NCBI RefSeq assembly: GCF_010093085.1
Contig: NZ_MSRC01000001.1
Location: 124,001 to 188,000 of the forward strand
DNA length: 64,000 bases
Source of the DNA: Bacillus sp. SKDU12
GTDB taxonomy: Bacteria; Bacillota; Bacilli; Bacillales; Bacillaceae
Reading direction: 5' to 3'
In this document: in pieces, positions 59,530-64,000 of the stretch
Layout: each line of letters begins with the position of its first letter
How positions within the stretch are numbered: position 1 is the stretch's first letter
The notes under the pieces: model-generated
What the model was told of the DNA's origin: nothing
The model's input: the letters and a program-made list of their open reading frames with translations, nothing else
Databases searched by the model: none
Position numbers and translations under genes: made by a program

Positions 59530-61428
59530 TTATACAAAAATGACTTCTTTAGGCTGATGGTTCAGCTCTTCAGGCATATACCGTTTTTCGATATTGATGC
59601 TGTGCCAAATCATAAAGATCAGGACAGTCCAGATTTTACGGCTGTTATCAGCCTTGTCCGCACAATGGTCTTCAAGAAGCTGAAGAACATAATCTTTATG
59701 GATATAAGCATCCGTTTGGCTTTCCTGAATAATATTCCGCACCCATTCGTTCATTTCATTTTTCAGCCAATGACGGATCGGTACAGGGAAACCAAGCTTT
59801 TTGCGATTTAATACGTGCTCAGGCACAATTCCTTCAGCGGCTTTGCGAAGGAGGTACTTCGTTGTACCATTCTTCGTTTTCAGCTCATCTGGAATTTTTG
59901 AAGCGACGTCAAATACGACTTTATCCAAGAATGGCACACGCAGTTCCAAAGAATTCGCCATTGTCATTTTGTCCGCTTTTAACAAAATATCGCCGCGCAT
60001 CCAAGTATGGATATCGACATACTGCATTTTATTAATATCGCTGTATGAGCTACTTTCTGTAAAGTAAGTCTTCGTCACGTCACGATATGAAAGGTTCGGA
60101 TTATAATGCTTGAGCAGCTGCTTTTTGACAGACTCTTCAAAGATCTTCGCGTTACCGATATAACGGTCTTGAAGCGGAGTACAGCCGCGCTCAAGCAGGC
60201 TCTTCCCTCTCATTCCTTCAGGCATAACGGCCGCAACATGAAGAAGCATCTTTTTCAGGCCGGACGGAATGCGCTCAAACGGCTTAAGCGAAAGCGGTTC
60301 ACGGTAAATGTTATATCCGCCGAAGAGCTCGTCTGCACCTTCACCTGATAAAGCAACTGTGACATGTTTTTTCGCTTCTTTTGCCACAAAATACAATGGA
60401 ATTGCCGCCGGATCAGCAAGCGGATCATCAAAATGCCATACAATCTTCGGAAGCTCATTCATGTATTCCTCAGGCGAAATGACTTTGCTGATATTTTCAA
60501 TACCAAGCGCAGCCGCAGTTTCTTTCGCTACATCAACTTCACTGAAGCCCTGCTGTTCAAATCCGACAGAAAAGGTTTTTAAGCTTGGATGTAATTCTTT
60601 CGCAACGGATACAATAAAAGAAGAATCAATTCCGCCAGACAGGAATGAACCGACAGGAACGTCACTTCTCATATGAACGTTCACAGAGTCATAGATCGCG
60701 TCTCTGACCTCTTTCACAAGCTTGTCTTCTTCAGTCTGAACCGGTTTAAAGTTCGCTTTGAAATACGTTTTGAATGTGATATCTCCGTCCGGGCGGATGG
60801 TGAACTGTGAACCCGGCTCTACTTTTTTCACATTTGCATCAAGCGTGCTTGGTTCAGGAACGAATTGGAAAGACATGTATTGCTGCAATGCCTCTTTATC
60901 TATTTCAATATCATTCTGGGCAACCATTAAACTTTTTCTCTCTGAGGCAAAATACACCTGATCATTGATCGTTGTGTAGTACAATGGTTTAATGCCGAAT
61001 GGATCTCTTGCTCCATAAAGAACATGATCGTTTTTATTCCAAATCAGAAAAGCAAACATACCGCGCAGTTTGGACGCAGCTTCTTCTTTATAGTGACGGT
61101 AAGTCGCAAGAAGAACCTCTGTGTCCGAATCTGTGTTGAATGTATACCCCTTAGCTTCAAGTTCTTCTCTCAGTTCAATATAGTTGTAGATTTCTCCGTT
61201 AAAGATAATCCAATATGTTTCATCTTCATATGATAAAGGCTGTCCGCCATTTTCTACGTCAATAATGCTGAGCCGTCTGAATCCAAATCCAACGTGCTCA
61301 TCATGGAAATATCCATCACTGTCAGGACCGCGGTGAACGATCATTTGGTTCATTTGTTTGATTAGTTCTTCTTGATCAGCGGTTTGAGCTAACGGATGCT
61401 TGTTAAAAACCCCGACAAATCCACACAT
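59530..61428 (-). CDS. asnB: AsnB, asparagine synthetase (glutamine-hydrolysing)
   Basis: Class B asparagine synthetase of 632 residues. The mature N-terminus begins with the catalytic Cys (MCGFVGVF) of the glutaminase domain, with RRLSIIDVENGGQPL and IFNGEIYNY downstream. The synthetase domain holds the PP-loop SFLSGGIDSSFIV (around residues 258-270) and LSGEGADELFGGY. Both active sites are intact. It makes Asn from Asp; B. subtilis has three such genes, and AsnB also amidates meso-diaminopimelate in peptidoglycan. It lies downstream of metK on the same strand, separated by a terminator. Confidence 0.97.
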   Translation of the reverse strand: MCGFVGVFNKHPLAQTADQEELIKQMNQMIVHRGPDSDGYFHDEHVGFGFRRLSIIDVENGGQPLSYEDETYWIIFNGEIYNYIELREELEAKGYTFNTDSDTEVLLATYRHYKEEAASKLRGMFAFLIWNKNDHVLYGARDPFGIKPLYYTTINDQVYFASERKSLMVAQNDIEIDKEALQQYMSFQFVPEPSTLDANVKKVEPGSQFTIRPDGDITFKTYFKANFKPVQTEEDKLVKEVRDAIYDSVNVHMRSDVPVGSFLSGGIDSSFIVSVAKELHPSLKTFSVGFEQQGFSEVDVAKETAAALGIENISKVISPEEYMNELPKIVWHFDDPLADPAAIPLYFVAKEAKKHVTVALSGEGADELFGGYNIYREPLSLKPFERIPSGLKKMLLHVAAVMPEGMRGKSLLERGCTPLQDRYIGNAKIFEESVKKQLLKHYNPNLSYRDVTKTYFTESSSYSDINKMQYVDIHTWMRGDILLKADKMTMANSLELRVPFLDKVVFDVASKIPDELKTKNGTTKYLLRKAAEGIVPEHVLNRKKLGFPVPIRHWLKNEMNEWVRNIIQESQTDAYIHKDYVLQLLEDHCADKADNSRKIWTVLIFMIWHSINIEKRYMPEELNHQPKEVIFV

Positions 61429-61535
61429 AGTATTGCCTCCATAATTAAAATTGTCATCATTGAACCCCTATTTATAGACGCTGTGAATAATATTTGGTTT
61501 CACAGTATGTAAAAAAATAAACATGAATACAACGA

Positions 61536-61570
61536 TAAAAAAGGAAAGCCGCTTACCAGTAAGCGGCTAT
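61536..61570 (-). terminator. Terminator after metK
   Basis: AGCCGCTTA and TAAGCGGCT around a short loop; on the minus strand it is followed by TTCCTTTTTT. Confidence 0.88.
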
Positions 61571-61574
61571 AAAA

Positions 61575-62777
61575 TTATTCTCCTAACGCTTCTTTACGCA
61601 GCTGCTCCGCCTTGTCTGTACGTTCCCACGGAAGATCAACATCGTGGCGTCCAAAGTGGCCGTATGCAGCAGTTTGTTTGTAGATCGGACGGCGCAAATC
61701 AAGCATTTTGATAATGCCAGCAGGTCGTAAATCAAAGTTATTGCGAACAACTTCAATCAGTTTTTCCTCAGAAGCTTTTCCGGAACCGAAAGTGTTGATT
61801 GAGATTGACACGGGCTGAGCAACACCGATTGCGTAAGCAAGCTGCACTTCGCAAGAATCTGCCAGCTCAGCCGCAACGATGTTTTTTGCAACATATCTTG
61901 CTGCATATGCAGCAGAACGGTCTACCTTCGTCGCATCCTTACCTGAGAACGCGCCGCCGCCGTGGCGTGCATAGCCGCCATACGTATCAACGATGATTTT
62001 GCGTCCTGTAAGTCCAGCATCCCCTTGAGGCCCTCCGATAACGAAACGTCCTGTAGGGTTGATGAAATATTTTGTTTCTTCATCAATCAGCTCTTCAGGA
62101 ACAACCGGGTTGATCACATGTTCTTTAATGTTACGCTGGATCTGCTCAAGCGTAATTTCAGGGTGATGCTGAGTTGAAATGACAATCGCGTCAATGCGAA
62201 CAGGTTTGTTCTGTTCATCGTACTCAACTGTTACCTGTGTTTTGCCGTCAGGGCGAAGGTACGGAAGAATATCTTCTTTACGGACTTCACTGAGGCGGCG
62301 GGCCAATTTATGAGCAAGTGAAATTGGAAGAGGCATTAGCTCTTTCGTTTCGTTGCACGCATAACCGAACATTAAACCTTGGTCACCCGCACCGATCGCT
62401 TCAATTTCTTCGTCGCTCATTGTGCCTTCACGGGCTTCAAGCGCTTGGTCTACACCCATCGCAATATCAGCAGATTGCTCGTCAATTGATGTTAAAACTG
62501 CACAAGTTTCCGCATCAAATCCGTATTTCGCACGTGTGTATCCGATCTCTTTAATGGTTTGGCGAACGGTTTTCGGAATGTCAACATACGTAGATGTTGT
62601 GATCTCTCCGCTGACAAGAACTAAGCCAGTTGTCACAGATGTTTCACAAGCCACACGCGCGTTAGGGTCTTTCTTTAAAATTTCATCTAAAATGCTGTCA
62701 GAAATCTGGTCACAGATTTTATCCGGATGCCCCTCCGTAACAGATTCTGATGTAAATAAACGACGATTTTTACTCAT
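61575..62777 (-). CDS. metK: MetK, S-adenosylmethionine synthetase
   Basis: Essential enzyme of 400 residues that makes SAM from methionine and ATP. It starts [20 protein letters not shown], with the GHPDK catalytic motif. Further signatures are [36 protein letters not shown] and [19 protein letters not shown]. Length is normal. The start at 62777 is preceded by GGAGGAAGC; upstream in-frame codons fall in the leader. It is controlled by the SAM riboswitch at 62896-63100. Confidence 0.98.
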   Translation of the reverse strand: MSKNRRLFTSESVTEGHPDKICDQISDSILDEILKKDPNARVACETSVTTGLVLVSGEITTSTYVDIPKTVRQTIKEIGYTRAKYGFDAETCAVLTSIDEQSADIAMGVDQALEAREGTMSDEEIEAIGAGDQGLMFGYACNETKELMPLPISLAHKLARRLSEVRKEDILPYLRPDGKTQVTVEYDEQNKPVRIDAIVISTQHHPEITLEQIQRNIKEHVINPVVPEELIDEETKYFINPTGRFVIGGPQGDAGLTGRKIIVDTYGGYARHGGGAFSGKDATKVDRSAAYAARYVAKNIVAAELADSCEVQLAYAIGVAQPVSISINTFGSGKASEEKLIEVVRNNFDLRPAGIIKMLDLRRPIYKQTAAYGHFGRHDVDLPWERTDKAEQLRKEALGE

Positions 62778-62895
62778 GATTTGCTTCCTCCTGCACAAGG
62801 CCTCCCGAAAGACCTTGTATATATGATACGGAACTCGCTCCCTCTTATACAATGAAACGTTATATTAGAGAATGTAAATTGGCATATTTATGAAA

Positions 62896-63100
62896 TAAAA
62901 AAACCTTTTCCATCGAGGAAAGGGTTTGGTCTTTGTGCCTTTCACTCTTATCGCTCAAGGAATCATACAACCTTGCAACAGGTTAGCACCTTGGTTGTCT
63001 CACACAATTGAACATAATAAATAACAGAGAAACCGGTTGCTGGGCTTCATAGGGCCTGTCCCTCCGCCAGCTCGGGATAAGAGTATCCGCTCAATGAAAT
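62896..63100 (-). promoter_or_regulatory. SAM-I riboswitch (S-box) of metK
   Basis: The minus strand shows the S-box core. P1 is CTCTTATC (63076-63083) with GATAAGAG (62945-62952). GAGCTGGCGGAGGGACaGGC and GAAGCCCAGCAACC follow, then GGTGCTAACCTGTTGCA. An intrinsic terminator (AAACCCTTTCC / GGAAAAGGTTT with T7) lies at 62897-62928. High SAM stabilises the aptamer and ends transcription before metK. Confidence 0.97.
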
Positions 63101-63130
63101 ATCTTATCGTAAAAAGGTTTGCAATGTCAA
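63101..63130 (-). promoter_or_regulatory. metK promoter (sigma-A)
   Basis: TTGACA (63125-63130), an 18-base spacer and TAAGAT (63101-63106) on the minus strand, just upstream of the S-box aptamer. Confidence 0.75.
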
Positions 63131-63206
63131 TATGATTCAAAAGAAATAGGCGCCTATATCAAGGGAAAAGATTGGAATATGCATACACAAAAAACGATAA
63201 ATAGTA

Positions 63207-63234
63207 TAGACTATTTAAAAATATATGTTATACT
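63207..63234 (+). promoter_or_regulatory. pckA promoter
   Basis: TAGACT (63207-63212), a 16-base spacer and TATACT (63229-63234), with an extended -10 (TGtTATACT). The weak -35 fits a promoter regulated by CcpN, the known repressor of pckA in B. subtilis; I could not mark the CcpN sites reliably. Confidence 0.65.
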
Positions 63235-63282
63235 AATTCACAATTAGCAAAACACAAAAAAAACGATAAAGGAAGGTTTCAT

Positions 63283-64000
63283 ATGAACTCAGTTGATTTG
63301 ACCGCTGATTTACAAGCATTATTAACAAGTCCAAATGTGTGTCATAATTTATCAGCAGCACAGCTTACAGAAAAAGTATTATCCCGCAACGAAGGCATTT
63401 TAACTTCTACGGGTGCTGTCCGGGCGACAACAGGGGCTTATACGGGACGTTCACCTAAAGACAAATTTATCGTGGAGGAAGAAAGCACGAAACATAAGGT
63501 CGATTGGGGTCCGGTGAATCAGCCGATTTCAGAAGAAGCATTTGAGCGGCTGTACGCGAAAGTCGTCAGCTATCTGAAGCAGCGAGATGAGCTGTTCGTT
63601 TTCGAAGGATTTGCCGGAGCAGACGAAAAATACAGGCTGCCGATCACCGTCGTGAATGAGTTCGCATGGCACAATTTATTCGCCAGACAGCTGTTTATCC
63701 GCCCGGAAGGCAATGATAAGAAAACAGTTGAACAGCCGTTTACGATTCTTTCTGCACCGCATTTCAAAGCGGATCCAAAAACAGACGGCACACATTCCGA
63801 AACGTTTATTATTGTCTCTTTCGAAAAGCGCACGATCTTAATCGGCGGAACAGAGTATGCTGGGGAAATGAAAAAATCGATTTTCTCCATTATGAATTTC
63901 CTGCTCCCTGAAAGAAATATTCTATCCATGCACTGCTCCGCCAATGTCGGTGAGACAGGTGATGTCGCCCTTTTCTTCGGATTGTCTGGCACAGGTAAAA
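63283..64000 (+). CDS. pckA: PckA, PEP carboxykinase (ATP), partial
   Basis: The first 239 residues of the ATP-type phosphoenolpyruvate carboxykinase, the gluconeogenic enzyme converting oxaloacetate to PEP. It starts [18 protein letters not shown]. Substrate Arg is in [16 protein letters not shown], metal-binding residues are in [19 protein letters not shown], and the kinase-1a loop [10 protein letters not shown] lies at the window edge. The 3' end is outside the window. Ribosome site AAAGGAAGG. Divergent from metK. Confidence 0.96.
   Translation, partial: MNSVDLTADLQALLTSPNVCHNLSAAQLTEKVLSRNEGILTSTGAVRATTGAYTGRSPKDKFIVEEESTKHKVDWGPVNQPISEEAFERLYAKVVSYLKQRDELFVFEGFAGADEKYRLPITVVNEFAWHNLFARQLFIRPEGNDKKTVEQPFTILSAPHFKADPKTDGTHSETFIIVSFEKRTILIGGTEYAGEMKKSIFSIMNFLLPERNILSMHCSANVGETGDVALFFGLSGTGK

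Overview
The window is a chromosomal segment from a low-GC Gram-positive bacterium of the Bacillus subtilis group. I infer this from gene content and order, which follow B. subtilis 168 as I remember it (motPS-ccpA-aroA-ytxGHJ-murC-sftA ... leuS-ytvA-bceRSAB-ytrGABCDEF ... asnB-metK-pckA), and from near-identical proteins such as CcpA, BceA and YtpB. It is not 168 itself: several genes that 168 has here are missing or survive only as fragments. Nearly all of it is ordinary core genome. I saw no phage, insertion sequence, CRISPR array, tRNA or rRNA gene.

Layout. 1-9.7 kb (minus): motS (cut by the window edge) and motP, ccpA, aroA, the stress operon ytxGHJ, murC and the DNA translocase sftA. 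9.7-18.5 kb: ytpPQR, ytoQ, ytoP, ytzB, malS, ytnP, trmB, ytzH, ytmP. 18.5-25.5 kb: an amyX (pullulanase) fossil, then ytlR, ytlQ, ytlP, ytkP, ytjP and the purine permease pbuO with a PurR-box pair. 25.5-34 kb: the ABC transporter ythPQ, ytzE, a structured intergenic region, ytzG, the lipid II flippase ytgP, ytfP, opuD and cse60. 34-37.3 kb: a strongly reduced region. bioB is the only intact gene of the biotin operon and sits behind the intact bio promoter/BirA operator and a bioW fossil; melA is intact but preceded only by fragments of its permease genes. 37.3-44.2 kb: ytwF, leuS with a T-box leader, ytvB, the blue-light receptor ytvA, yttB, yttA. 44.2-54.4 kb: the bacitracin module bceRS-bceAB and the ytrGABCDEF operon with its operator. 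54.4-64 kb: ytzC, the tRNA-modification pair ytqA-ytqB, ytpB, ytpA, ytoA, a probable amino-acid-permease fossil where 168 has ytnA, asnB, metK with a SAM riboswitch, and the start of pckA.

How the genes fit together. Cell-envelope functions dominate: murC (precursor synthesis), ytgP (lipid II flipping), bceRSAB and ytrGABCDEF (response to lipid II-cycle antibiotics), ytpA/ytpB (membrane lipids). Several classic regulatory systems are readable in the DNA: T-box, SAM riboswitch, BirA, PurR, YtrA and BceR operators, and a sigma-B promoter.

The most informative signal is reductive. Four or five separate loci have decayed by internal deletion while their neighbours stay intact: amyX, bioWAFDI, msmRE-melDC, the yte/ytc/ytd pectin cluster, and ytnA. 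Three of these serve plant-polysaccharide or oligosaccharide use. I found no clearly new biological system. The best candidates for something undescribed are a structured, possibly transcribed region at 28.08-28.29 kb and an attenuator-like terminator upstream of trmB.
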